A stretch of DNA of 64,000 bases from Suillus spraguei (lineage: Eukaryota; Basidiomycota; Agaricomycetes; Boletales; Suillaceae), in NCBI GenBank assembly GCA_016800925.1, contig JABCPU010000098.1, positions 62,001 to 126,000 of the forward strand. The letters run 5' to 3'. Below are positions 34,966 through 46,611 of the stretch, in pieces (position 1 is the first letter of the stretch; each line of letters starts with the position of its first letter). Both the position numbers and the translations under genes were made by a program. The notes beneath the pieces are model-generated. The model worked only from the letters and a program-made list of their open reading frames with translations. It did not search any database and was not told the DNA's origin.

Positions 34966-35859
34966 TCAAGGCAGCCAGTCATTTATGCCTTTTCTTATCA
35001 AAGTTTCATTGCGAGCTCAATTTCATTGAGTTCTTTTGGGACATGGTGAAAAATATCTTTGTGATAATTGCAACTATACTTTCGACACGCTGAAGGAGAA
35101 CATGCCAAAAGCATAGTACCCATGCGCCAAATTGGACCTGACAAAGTATTTTGCTTGCTCAGTTTTGACTCAATGAAAAATCTGTCTTGGGATTTTGTAC
35201 TTACCTTCAAAAGGAGTGTTTTCCCAAGAGGAATTAAAATTCTGACTTTTTTTGAAGGGTTAAAATATTTGCACAAAGTAAGCAGCCTCTAAGTGATTCA
35301 CACCATACTGTCAGTAATCATTGGACTCGTGCCAATCCCTGACCCCGGAGCTCCGTGTCTTGAGCTGCAGCCTGCATAGTGATAAATCCTGGCACGGCTT
35401 CAAAGGTTTGTGCATAAGACATAAGTATCTTAGATGCGGGTCACACGGTATACAATCTCGCTGTCAGTTCAGTTATGTTGGCAAAGGGAAGCAGCATGAG
35501 CATGTTATTAACCAATACACTTGTCCCACAGACAAAGAATTGTGAAGCTCAGAGCCTGCAGGCCTTGTGACTTGACCGAGAACCTATCAATGTATGAATC
35601 CTTGAAGCTGCTCAGGAATACATGAAGAAACAACCAACAGAGGCTGAGTTTCAAGTTTGCGAGTCAGTTCATAGAATTCCAAGGCAGTGTAATGCCAAGG
35701 AAGCTCACTGGCTATGCAATCTACTGCAATCAAGGTGGTGAAAGGACTCAGAGGAGGGGCTTTACACAGAGCACAAGATAATTAGTGTTTCGAACATGTC
35801 CGAAGGCACAACTCACCATGGAGTATAAATCAATGTTGCATCAACAATTTGCACAGGGG
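34966..35859. other. Noncoding or heavily decayed TE sequence
   Basis: Only short, unrecognised frames occur. 35321-35545 encodes a peptide with several histidines and cysteines (HSDKSWHGFKGLCIRHKY) that may be a remnant of the preceding element. No RNA gene is seen. Confidence 0.4.
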
Positions 35860-36612
35860 CTAAGACCAGTTAAGATGGACCTCTAAGGAAACCATCCATG
35901 AATGGATGTCAAGGGGTGTTCCGATTAAAAAAATGCTGTCATCAGCAGGTTTTGACCTACACAGGAAAGAGAAACAGATTTTGATTCTGTTGTGGTAACC
36001 ATCAGGCTAAGACTAGCTACAATAAACTGCCAAAGAAACCATCAGGGGTGAATATCAAGGTGTGTTCCGATAGAAAAAACCTTGTCGTCGGCAGGTTTCG
36101 AACCTACACAGTCCAAGAGAAACAGATTTTGATTCTGTCGTGGCAACCACCAGGCTAACACCAGCTACAGTGAACTTTCAAGGAAACCGTGCACGAGTGA
36201 ACATCAAAGTGTGTTCTGATAGAAAAAACCTCATCATCAGCAGGTTTTGAACCCGCACAGTCCAAGATAAACAGATTTTGATTCTGTTGTGGCAACTGCC
36301 TAGCTAAGACCAGTTACGATGAACTTCTCAATAAGCCATCCATGAGTGAATGTCAAGGTGTGTTTCAATAGAAAAAAAAACCTTGTCATCGGCAGGTTTC
36401 AAACCTGCACAGTCCAAGAGAAACAGATTTTGATTCTGTTGTGGCAACCACCTGACTAAAACCAGTTGCGGTGAACTTTTGAAGAAACCGTCCATGAATG
36501 AATGTCAAAGTGCGTTCTGACAGAAAAAAACTGTAGTCCAGCAGGTTTTGAACCTGCGTAGTTCAAGGGAAACAGATTTCGATTCTGTCGTGGTAACCAC
36601 ACTAGCCAGGAT
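35860..36612 (-). repeat. Tandem array of five tRNA-Ser-like repeats, about 150 bp period
   Basis: On the minus strand each unit has, in order, a degenerate A-box (TTAGCCTGGTGGTTGCC in unit 2), an anticodon stem-loop (ACAGA, seven-base loop, TCTGT), a long variable region as in class II tRNAs, and a B-box/T-arm (GCAGGTTCRAAACCTGC type). The plus-strand loop words start at 35975, 36123, 36272, 36424 and 36573, so the spacing is 148-152 bases. Between tRNA-like parts lies a conserved spacer with a run of A on the plus strand after GTGTTC-like sequence and the word AAACC.TC. The last unit has loop ATCGAAA (anticodon CGA, serine); the other four have ATCAAAA (CAA). Acceptor stems do not pair convincingly, so I do not call functional tRNA genes. 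Confidence 0.75.
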
Positions 36613-37001
36613 AAAGTCTTTAACTCCCACTTGAGGACTCATCCTAAGTTGAAAACCTATGGGGCCCCTGATTGACACTGCCCGAAAAGATGACATGGAC
36701 AGTAAAGTTCGAGTCTGAACATCTACGAGACAATAGAATTGCCCCGACGAGGAACAAAGACTAAGATAATTCTAATTCATCATCATTAGAAGCAAGTTCA
36801 ATGTGATTGACATTACCACTAAGTATACACGGAGTTTCTGGAAATACAGAAGGAAATGAGCAGATACTAGAAAACGAGGACAGTGAAACACTATCACCAC
36901 TTTGAAGGCCAGACACGGACGATTGGAGACGGGAGTTTCATCTTCCCACAAAACGGTGGTCACGCAGCAATGCAGTTCATCCCAAACATAACATCGAGAC
37001 C
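36613..37001. other. Intergenic, no gene seen
   Basis: About 390 bases between the tRNA-like array and a decayed coding region; nothing recognisable. Confidence 0.4.
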
Positions 37002-38061
37002 TCACGCGACCTCGAACTCGACATTGGTAGTGAGAGCACGGCAATAAATCACTGAGGCCATGGGGATTTCAGCGAAACGCGAACTTGGGCCCAAATAGCT
37101 GAGTGAACGAGCAATCGAAGAAGACGAGAGAAGAATACCATTCAAGGACAAGAACAATAGACGCAGGAAGACAATCGATTTGAATGATGTCCCAGTGGTA
37201 AAACACGATATAACCCACTCCCTTATGGTAGCGGGAATAAATCTACATGACACATTAGCACAGGGTGTTCGGAAACCAATGCAAGCACTTACCTTACTAG
37301 GAAGGTTCTGAGAAGTGGAAGCCTTGAAAGTAGAGCACGGTGGCCTGGCTTTCCATAGAGCAGCAGTCTTTGTACGAATCTCTGCTCTCTTCTGCACACA
37401 ACGGGGGCAACAAGGGTCAGTACAGATACGGACAGAGTTTGCAAGCCGTCGTGATAATATTGATCGTCGTAATGAGACCATACATGATTGTCATGCTGTC
37501 TCAAAGCCATATGGGATGCGGCAGAAGGAGAAAAGACAGTGGGAATATACTTCAGCTAGATAGACCGGTCGAAATGTCTGTTAAGAATTATACCAACTGT
37601 CGATAGTAGGAATGCGCGCAGGACCAGATGTCAACTCCACGGTGACCCCATTATGATTGGAAACAAAAACGCAGCACAATGCAGTCATGCAGAAAAGACG
37701 ATAGCACGGAGAAAACTCGACTCATCGTTAACATAAATAACAGTAGGAATATCAGTGAAGGGTCCAATGACTTGATAACAACTAAGGGCACAGTCGACGA
37801 TTAAGATCAACATACGCAGTGAGAAACACAACACCAACTACTGTCATAGCGGGAATGAAGCACTGCGCAGCCTGAGTGAGTCGCATATCCTGGAGGGTAA
37901 GGGCTGCTCAGTGAGCTCAGGGAAGGAATCCGAAGGATAGATTCATTCGCCACTAATGTTGTGATATCAATAGTAATGCTCGCCAGCAGCTGGGGATCTA
38001 CCTCAGTGAGCACGGCGCGCAGAGTCGCCGCAGACTGGTGTAGAACTGATTTGTGATTCAT
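37002..38061 (-). pseudogene. Unrecognised, apparently decayed multi-exon gene
   Basis: A coding-like start at 38061 reads MNHKSVLHQSAATLRAVLTE, continuing VDPQLLASITIDITTLVANE and SPYPPGYATHSGC. Downstream coding-like pieces in shifting frames include CYQVIGPFTDIPTVIYVNDE, NHNGVTVELTSGPARIPTID and, near the end, IPMASVIYCRALTTNVEFEV followed by TGA. They fit a split gene with short introns, but I could not join all parts without stops, so it may be a pseudogene. I do not recognise the family. Confidence 0.35.
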
Positions 38062-38802
38062 GTGACAGGATCATAGCGTGAATAAGTGCATACCAATAAA
38101 GTTCGGAACAAACATTGGTCGGACTTCAAAATAAGTTGCGGCATATCGGCATATCGAACCGTATCCTATCGTCCACCATACGACAGTGATGGTGACTGAC
38201 GGATGGCGAGGATAAGAGAATTAGTCAACGGCAAGGCCGTCTAGACTCAGATAGAGCCCGATAGTAGCGGTGAATTACATATTACAATGAAAACATTTGA
38301 CTGACGTACGCATCGCTACATAGTAATAATAATATTAAAACTCCAGAAGTCATCGTATAAGCTATGTTGATACAACTTACAGGTAGTAATTAATAGACGG
38401 TGCATGGAAATAATATGAAAATTGGAAACAGAAAAATACCTCCCGCTAGCCGCAGAATTTACATTACATTGTGTACCTTAGGCTGACCTGCTGGATGTGT
38501 GCGATGAGAGCATGTGGTGTTGGAGGCTATGGTTGGACGGGGAATTCAGAAGACGGTGGGTAACTAAACTGAATCCATCCATACCCATCCGGCCATTAGT
38601 AAATTCGCAAGCCAGTTCTGAACCGTGATCAACCGCCAAAGCTGGATTAAACAACGGAAAAAATATTGATTAGGTGTTGGTTTGCACTCCCAACGTGAAA
38701 CTATGGTAAGCCAAGTCTAAGAATAATGCTCTGTCAATGCGATGTGACACGAGTAACACGAGAAAGATCTCTAATGGATGTGGTACAAGCATCTCATCTA
38801 CT
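38062..38802. other. Intergenic, no gene seen
   Basis: About 740 bases between a decayed gene and the 3' end of the WW-like membrane protein. It is AT-rich in 38320-38440. No features are recognised. Confidence 0.45.
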
Positions 38803-41800
38803 TCAAATAAATCCCACGTAGCCCACTCCCATCTCTGATACCGGGGTACGGGTCGCACCATTTGCTTCCCCTGACTCAGGTCTCTGGGTTATAGTGATCT
38901 TGGGTGGACCCTGCCGGCTCACTGTCGCGCGCCTGAACGAGATGAGCGGTACGGGTGTCCGAGTCACCTCTCGGGTACGAGGTAATGATCCGCTACGTGC
39001 GCTACGAACAGAAACTCGTTTCTTCGTGGTGGCAAACCACCCGCGCAAACGAGAAGCCAGACTGTAATGCTTATTATCCGGGCGCTTGGTGGTCTCTACG
39101 CTAGTCACTTTGCTGATCAATTCCGGCTGGTCTGACTCCCACCACCACGGCGCACGCTTATCGGATGCCGCGGATATGCACCAGACAACGAGCCCGCAAA
39201 CAGTAAGTAGCACGGCACCGACAATAGACCTGGAGACTGCATCTCCAGGTTTACACCATTCGTAGGAGAATGCCACGATGAAAAAGAGCATGCTGGGTTT
39301 AAGTTCAACAAGCGATCGTCTAGGAGGAATGAATAACTCACCTCCACATGAGCAATGCGTAAGGGAGACTATAGATCATTGCCAACTTTTCCAGACCGTG
39401 TTTTCCGTCATTCATCCGTTGCAAAAACCTTGACTGATGGTGCATAAAGCCCAATGAATGAATTCATGAAGTGCACAAATGACAGTTACTTACAGCCTCA
39501 GAACCACGATCCCTGCCAGTGAGATCCAGAGTGATGAACGTCAGACCCAGGGCAATAGAGCCGAAACTAAGAACCAGCGACATGTAACTAGCTATCTGCG
39601 TCGGAGAACGCCCACCGCCTGAGTCAACTGTTTGGATTGCCAAAAAACCAACATTGGCACCAAGGAGCACTGTACCCTAGAGAAATCTTCAATATAATGC
39701 TGTGAGAGCGAAATTTGACTCACAAGAAGGTTAAGGTTCTGTAGTTGCCCATTCAGTCTCGTGATGAATATCTTCCACTCTGAGGTACTCGCGAGATCGT
39801 CTACAAAACTGGTATGTAGGGATCTCACGTGAGCAACTGGGGCCATGCATAGGAGCGGAGCAAACACAGTCATGTAAATTGATGGCTTGTAGCTCCAGCC
39901 GCGCACTGTCTGGTCGACACTTAACCGAGCACATGGTTGACCGTGGAAGTTCAGGTACTGGTTGCGACCTGAGGAAAATATTGAGAGACCTGTGATACTA
40001 GCTTGATCGAAAAACTCACAGAAAGTATGCATAAGTCGCCCTATCCATCTGATCAGCGGCATTATCTGAGAAGGGTGTGTCACCCTTACCTATGATGACC
40101 ACTGCATGCGCTCTGTCGCCGGATGAGTTCACTGTGGATTCAAATTACCACAACGAGCAGGAAATAGAGACGCGGCATTACCTCGTATCCACTTCACAAT
40201 TTCAAAGTACTGCTTGAGTTCATCGGCGCTCAACGCTGCCGCAGACCGTGTGGTTGTGAGGTGATCTGATGATGTGTTCAGATGACGAGCTACGTCTGTG
40301 TTCAAATACTGACCGCAAGTGGCATGGAGCATAAGTTCCTTGAGTTCATCCAGTATATCCAGCGCAACTGGGCAAAGGTTAGGAAACATCTCCCAGTGCT
40401 TCCTGTGGAATGGAATTCGTTAAGTTTTGGAAACCTAGACTAACGAAAGTTGTCAGCAAGAATTATAAAATAACGTATCTGAGGCGTACTTTGGTAGTGA
40501 TGCACACCAGTATTGAGCTTGGACAGCCAATCCTACAAAATTTCCATATCATAAGACCAAAGGATTTGCCCACAAAATGCACCTACGTTTGTGAGATAGA
40601 GCGGTAACCCCTCGACACTCTCCTAGCATATCCTCTGCATCATATTCATCTAGCCAGAAAAGACATCTCTCTGCGGGGTTGACGAAGTAGTAGCAGCATA
40701 CGATGTCCGCACAACCTGCTTTCTTCGGCTCAAGCACTAGTTCCACGTCGTCGTACTCAATATCAATCTTCTTGGTGTCAATGGCGACCCGGAGTTCTCC
40801 ATGAAGATAATTTGAGAAGTAGACGATATCGTTCAATACGTCCGGCGAACAGACATCTGACTCTGTGTATGTTCTCTGAAAGTCGAGTCGTAATTATAAC
40901 ACACTAGGAAAAATGTCACTTACTGTCTGTGCATGCAAGAAGTAGCGGGCACCTTGCGGGTGTACGTGCGCCGACCAGCCTTCAGGAAGGTCTCCGCTAA
41001 AACCGAGAATGTTAGTGGCTGTAATTGGCGGTATAAATTAGTGAACTTCACTCGTGACTAGGGTATTGGACTTGATAAGCTTTGATCTTGTAGTCAGATA
41101 TTGAAGGATCGCTAACGCAATTTTAGTATTTGTGTACGATATTTGTAAGAATACATACATCATAGCAAATTCCCTGGAGTGCCGATCAAAACGCTTGACT
41201 CCATTCGCTGACATTGGAGCAAAACGTGGTCCAGTAGTGTCCCTCGAATGCCCATGGCCTGAAGATGGAGTGCGCAGAGCAAAGGGAGCCTGTGAGCCAT
41301 CAGCATCCGACGCCAAAGCCGGGGCGAGGGTAGCGGAAGATATGCCACACATATTCGATGAGCTTTCGTAAAGGCTCGGCGCGGGGGAGCGAGGGCGTGG
41401 GGCTTGTCCATCATGTTTTCGATACGAATTTCGACCAAGAGACACGTTTGACTGAGCGCTGCCTGGTCGGCTTATGGGTTCACGGTCTGGGGAGTTGGGC
41501 ACTGCCAATGTATGCCGACGAGGGCTCAGATAAGACCGTGTGGCGTATAATGGTTCATCCGAACTACCGCCGAATGTAGCTGCACGAGCAAGAATCGGTC
41601 GTGGAATGAAATCATCTGGTGACACGGGCGTCCGCTGGCTCGGTGAAATCTGAGAGAGTTCCGGGTAGCCAGCCAGAAAACCCTTGGTAAGCCTGGTATT
41701 CACAGAAATGGGAGGGCGAGTCGTGGTCGTAGGAGAAGTGGAAGTGGGTGGAGCACGGTCTGTGAAGGGCTCCCTCATTTCTGGCGGACTCGGCACTGTC

Positions 41801-42171
41801 AAACGTTCAGGACTGGACATGAGTTCATGAGATGTCTGTTGCCTGGTTGGGCGGGGACGGGGTGCAGGACGCGTAGGTGCGTCATAGGGAGTGTCTGATG
41901 GGGAACACGGTTCACCAAGTCTGTTATCTGGACTCAAACTTGGCGGCAGCTGACTAGCGCAAATGTATTCGCTGATTGGCTGCAGAGAGCGAACTTCGTA
42001 TGTCGTCGCCGATGCTTTTTCTTCATCATCTGGAACCCGTGATGAGTGACGAAAGCGTCGAGTAAGGTTAACAAGGAGCTCGATTGCGCGGCTCAGAAAT
42101 AGGTAAACATGTGTAATGGATGAATATTGTTGGAAATAGCGTTGTATACGCATAATGGCGAGAGAAAGCAT
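38803..42171 (-). CDS. WW-like domain multi-pass membrane protein, paralogue A
   Basis: The first exon starts MLSLAIMRIQRYFQQYSS and encodes about 330 residues rich in Ser and Pro, ending near PMSANGVKRFDRHSREF. After introns comes a WW-like module, LPEGWSAHVHPQGARYFLHA, then RTYTESDVC; the usual second tryptophan and final proline are not there. Next is the family core: KIDIEYDDVELVLEPKKAGC, VCCYYFVNPAERCLFWLDEY, and KHWEMFPNLCPVALDILDEL. The C-terminal half has several membrane segments: SIYMTVFAPLLCMAPVAHV, GTVLLGANVGFLAIQTV, YMSLVLSFGSIALGLTFITL, YALLMWRLVFFIVAFSYEW-like and SIVGAVLLTVCGLVVWCI, then a basic tail. Function is unknown; multi-copy families of this type occur in Agaricomycetes. 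It is about 16 kb from its paralogue, on the other strand. Internal exon ends are inferred. Confidence 0.72.
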
Positions 42172-43000
42172 CGAGTGAAATTCAGCGCGTAGGATCTGTT
42201 AGCAGATAAATGTAAGAAAAGGCCCAGTGAGTACATGAGGAAAACCAGGGATACATGGGCAATACTACGGACTCCGCGCTGTATCATTTCGGAAAGATGC
42301 ATGTTTTCCACGAGGTAATTCAACAAGCGGATGTTAGCCAACAATCACGACCGCAGTTGTAGAAAAAAAAGGGGGGGTGCTCTGTGACAGCGAAGCGAGT
42401 GTGAGTGCGGAAATTGATCTGATACCGGCATGAGAAGTCGAGTTCGGAATACTATCACTCTGTTCTGATTCAAGAGGTAAAGGTAGGGTTATCTACCGTA
42501 TCCTGAAAGTTGAACGTCAGCAATGGGAAGTTAAAACCGCAACCTGTTTCCAGGTATCAATCGTCGAGCGGAGCCTGTGATAGGGTTCCCGAGGTAGTTT
42601 TAAGTGGGCACACGTGCAAACAATGCGCAAGACTTCGACTTCCTCGAAACGTCGGAAAGGGCGTGGATCCAATGGCTTGCAACACTTATCGAAAACCGAG
42701 TACTGCCATCGCCTCAGTGGAATTGCCTAATGCAATCCGATCACTGACGCATGTAGTCGACAAGGATCTAGAGTCAATTGCTTGCACCTTGATAGCGGCG
42801 CGAGGTAAGTCCGATCAACCACGACACAACGTTGGCCGCCAGCCGCTACGTACTGGGTCTCCATGAACGGATCCAATATCACCTTTGGAGTAGGAAAGGA
42901 TCACCCAACAAAGTGCGTATTATGATGCTGTATGCAAGTTGACGGATAAATAAAAGTTTGAGTGTAGGTTTGTGACTACATAGTCCTTCGAGATCGGAAA
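42172..43000. other. Intergenic, no confident gene
   Basis: It contains the upstream side of paralogue A and of the DUF1770-like gene. An open frame at 42510-42866 on the plus strand has CKQCARLRLPRNV and a stretch of ordinary composition but matches nothing I know; I leave it unassigned. Confidence 0.4.
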
Positions 43001-43677
43001 ATGCCGCAGTCACTTAAAGCAGTTTGTTCCTTCGCTCCTGGATGGGCCAGTTCGCAACCTGCTATGACCAACAGGGATTTTAGACACCCGTCATCTGCCG
43101 ACTCGCATGACTATGTGCATGATTTTTCAGACCATATTCGCCGTAAACACGGCGAAGTAAATGAGGGCCTCGAAGCTGGTCGGATACGTCTTCCTATACC
43201 AGATATCCGGTTCGAACAAACATACCTTAGCCGCGTGCAGACGTGCCTTCATGTGGAAGAAATAGCGGGAAGAGGAGGCGGTGTTGACCCTCCATTATCC
43301 ACTGACGACTCATTCATCGCTGCTACACACGTTTCACCGGTCATCACTTCATCGCAACAAATCACACGCATCGACTGGGGAAAACTAGCTTGGGTCACGG
43401 TTCGTGATCAGGTAATTATGCCGCTATTGCAAGGGATACTTTGGTGTGTTACATTTACTGTGATAAACCGGGACTTGATGGCGTCTGTTATAGGGGTATC
43501 GTTGGAACATATTACCGCCCTTTTGTTGGCGTTATGAAGAACAGTCTTCGTAGTAAACCCGCTTCACCCCTTCCGGTGGAAGGCGAAGGTGTGGGATTGT
43601 TAAGGAGCTGGGCAAAGAACTTGGGTCTCGGCCAGCTTACAATTGGACCTGTTAGTACAACATCTGCAAGGTTGTAG
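43001..43677 (+). CDS. DUF1770-like protein
   Basis: The protein starts MPQSLKAVCSFAPGWASSQP and has HDYVHDFSDHIRRKHGEVNE, then the motif LPIPDIRFEQTYLSRVQTCL, which resembles the core of the fungal DUF1770 family. Then come IDWGKLAWVTVRDQVIMPLL and QGILW. An intron (43445-43495, donor GTGTGT, acceptor TTATAG) joins to GIVGTYYRPFVGVMKNSLRS, then EGEGVGLLRSWAKNLGLGQL and TAG. Joined length is about 208 residues. The helix after VRDQVI may be membrane-spanning. Some members of this family act as mitochondrial outer-membrane mitophagy factors; I am not certain this one does. Confidence 0.6.
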
Positions 43678-43681
43678 TTTT

Positions 43682-44153
43682 ATGCATTGGCGAATTATGA
43701 CCTTCCATCAATCATGGACGTTTGCACGCTGTGCGTATCCGAATCAAATATACCAACGCACCACACCACCTACATACGAAGGGAAGATGTATATGACGGG
43801 ACACCACGATGTCGAACATATGTAGGGTCACTGATCTTCTGATGCCAAAAAAATGTTTGCATACTGACAGTATAAGTATTTCCTTATTCCCAGACTTGCC
43901 CCTCGGTGTCCAGCACTTTGAGTACCCGTCTTATACTCAGTATGGTGTTTAGAATGTCAGTGGCAACGAAGACCTCGTTCATGGGGTCTTGTCACATCAC
44001 ATATCGATGTCCGATCACCTTCCTACGTCGAGGAAACATCCGCGGGTATGTATCAAAGTTTTTGGTGAGAATGTTCTCAAGCAGTACACGACACCAACTT
44101 CACGATACCGGCTCGACGAGTCTAGCACACGGTTCGTCCGTTCCAATAAATAA
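43682..44153 (+). pseudogene. Unrecognised coding remnant with an in-frame stop
   Basis: The region from about 43690 reads ANYDLPSIMDVCTLCVSESN and YIRREDVYDGTPRC, followed by a likely intron (GTAGGG..CCCAG, about 43821-43892). Then comes DLPLGVQHFEYPSYTQYGV, a TAG at 43950-43952, NVSGNEDLVHGVLSHHISMS, HPRVCIKVFGENVLKQYTTP and SRYRLDESSTRFVRSNK to TAA 44151-44153. The frame is the same on both sides of the TAG, so a single nonsense change is the simplest reading. I do not recognise the family. It begins almost directly after the DUF1770-like stop. Confidence 0.45.
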
Positions 44154-45165
44154 GGAATTTCGGCTCACAATTGCATATATATCATGTATATTGGTTTACA
44201 AGGATAACACCGTTCCTTCCACACCGCATCCAATCCAACTCTTCAGCTTTGAAGGTGTGAAATTTACGTAAGCGACAATTCGGCAAATCCATTATTTTGG
44301 TGAATTCCTTTCAGTTTTCTCTTTCATTCTAAGAGGAGAGCAGATCGAGGACTGAACAAAAACCCTGGAACCAGGATTGACATCGATCAACCATCAACGG
44401 ATCATTGCGAATCACAGAAGAGTCGAGTGTGATATATTTGAGTCTATCTGCGATGAGTGTGCATCGTAATCAGCCTTAAATGACCGCAAAGGCTTTATAG
44501 CACCATGAATTCGATGTCTGTGTTGGAAGTTACTCTTTTCACTTTTCACTAGACGCGACATTCGCGGGCTTCCTGCTGCGCCATATATTCATTCTAGGCA
44601 AAAAGTACTAACCCTGATAATGTCGCGCTCACTCGTGGCTTGCTTGTGGCACTCTTACTGTATCAAGAAGTTTCGGTAATGCCATGCGTCCTTGATGCGT
44701 AGTAAGCATGGCACCGTATGAGTATCACGAATCTAAGTAAGGTATCACATACCAAATTGCTCATAACGTAAACAATTGAACCAAGATGAGAATGCACGAT
44801 CGTCAGCAGTGCCCTTGGCACCGATCGCCTGACACGAACCGGGAGGTTTGTTGGACAGCACTGCTGCAAACGGAGGTAATTTTGGAGCAAGCGAAGAACC
44901 GACAAGAGTCACTCAAGTGAAAGGCTTACTTACATAAATAGGAGGCCGAGGTTTTTCGAATGAGGCAGTACATTTTCGGGAGATTAGACTATCTGCCAAA
45001 AACCCGATTGGACCATCTACCTCCGTTCACCTTGCTTGCAGTTTGATTTTGGCAGCTTTTTGAGATGACAAAAGGAAATATTGAATAAAATAGTAATGAA
45101 TGACGGTACGACTGAGGTTCTATCGACGGTAGGATGATCCAAGGATGTGTTGTGAATTTTTTTCA
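44154..45165. other. Intergenic, no gene seen
   Basis: About 1 kb. Short frames on both strands have no recognisable content. Nothing else is visible. Confidence 0.45.
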
Positions 45166-45946
45166 CTAGAAGAACCCTAAAATATTGTCAGTTGTCGTTG
45201 ATTAGCACAGTTTCTCGATAAATACTCACAATATTGAGCAGTGTATTTGACAGTAATATTCGAATCTCCTGCTGCACACTGTGTGGGCGGCTGACCTCCG
45301 TTGGTCCCCACCCTGAAAACCTCGCTAGCTAATTCTCCCTCGACAGCTTTTACCATCAAGTCATCAATGTCGCTCGAGTCCGAGCTAGGTAGGTCGCCAA
45401 TTTTAACACCAATGACATAGGCATTCGGATTTCCAGCTGTCACACCAGATAATGTGAAGTCCCACTTTGGAGACAAGCCGGATCCCATAGGGTTCGGAAC
45501 ATAATAATGCTGTCCAAGCATGGCAGCATCTGGCGTGAGCCCTAGGGTGGTGATGACTTCCTGAATTGTTATACCAGTAGTAGCCGACCACACATCGTAA
45601 ACCGTGGTTGGAGCGCTCTCGAAAGCAGGAGTACCATATAAGCACGAGCCATCAAAAAGTTCTGCGACAGCCCCAATAAGTCTGTATGGCATTAGCAATA
45701 GTGTTGGAGGAGCAAGACTTAAACTCACTCGTATGTGGATTTGGTGGCATTACAAGTGTAGTTTTGAGTTCCGACACCGATACCAATGAAGCTCGGTGCG
45801 TATGTGGGCGCAATGAGCTGCGTCTGATCAGTAGGCACCTGGAGTCTTGCAGAGGATAGGTCACAGTTTGTGCTAAGATACCTTTCAGCGGGTAATGCAC
45901 CGATATATCCTAGGATCCCAAGAGCGAGCATGCTGGACGTCAGCAT
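45166..45946 (-). CDS. Secreted DUF3455-type protein
   Basis: The protein starts MLTSSMLALGILGYIGALPA, a signal peptide with likely cleavage after about residue 17-19. The mature part has APSFIGIGVGTQNYTCNATK, where the YTC element is typical of the family. An intron near 45684-45730 joins to LIGAVAELFDGSCLYGT. Then come HYYVPNPMGSGLSPKWDFTL, VFRVGTNGGQPPTQCAAGDS and ITVKYTAQYWFF, the last two residues added by a terminal exon after a 53-base intron (donor GTGAGT, acceptor TTTTAG), followed by TAG. That ending is characteristic of the DUF3455 proteins. These are small secreted fungal and plant proteins of unknown role. The gene looks intact. Confidence 0.82.
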
Positions 45947-46611
45947 TTCTGAAAATTGTGGGATAAATCAGTGAGTGTAATTGTTGAATGAATGTGTGCT
46001 TTGCTCTTTGTAGCCTGAAAGCTCGAGAAATTCAAAGAGAGGAAGGTTCAAGGTTGCGCACAATCTGAAACACTTTGGGCCTACTATGAGTCAATGATAA
46101 GTTGGCATGCCAGTGATGTGGCTGTGGTCGGTCCAAGTTGACAATACGGTTTTCCCTGAAAACTTGATCTAATTGTTACATGCCAGCTGGCAGACCTCGG
46201 CAGACCCACAATGGATGAACTTGAAATGTCAGTACGAAACTCAGCCTGAGAATTTTAGGAGACTCCGGTGTCACGTGCCACTGAGGCTGCGTTCCCGATT
46301 AAGGACGATAACTCAATCGACGCATGTAGGTACCGTCAACACAAACCTCACGCTCTGTCTATAAGTATGAGTCCGACATATAAACCAGTGCACTGAACCC
46401 AGTTTCCAGTTATAAGTTACTCATGTCTCGATAGTTTGATGGCAGTATACTGTCAAAAACGGGTATCATTGATTACATTAATCATACGCATTCAACCAAC
46501 ATGGCAACAATGAAAGTAAATACAATATAAGTACAGCTCAGCTCGAATTAATCGTCAATAATCGTCAGTTTAACCAAAATATACAGAAATAAATCAGGAA
46601 ATCAGAAATCC
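45947..46611. other. Intergenic, no gene seen
   Basis: About 660 bases containing the promoter of the secreted protein and the 3' flank of the first metacaspase-like gene. Nothing recognised. Confidence 0.45.

Noticed and set aside
35860..36612. Five functional tRNA genes, or a CRISPR array
   Set aside because: Acceptor stems do not pair and A-boxes are degraded, so they are tRNA-like only. The regular spacing is of whole 150 bp units without unique spacers, and the genome is fungal, so CRISPR is excluded.
42510..42866. Possible zinc-binding ORF (CKQCARLRLP)
   Set aside because: It has one CX2C pair only, no second pair, no recognisable partner exons, and an average composition for chance frames here.
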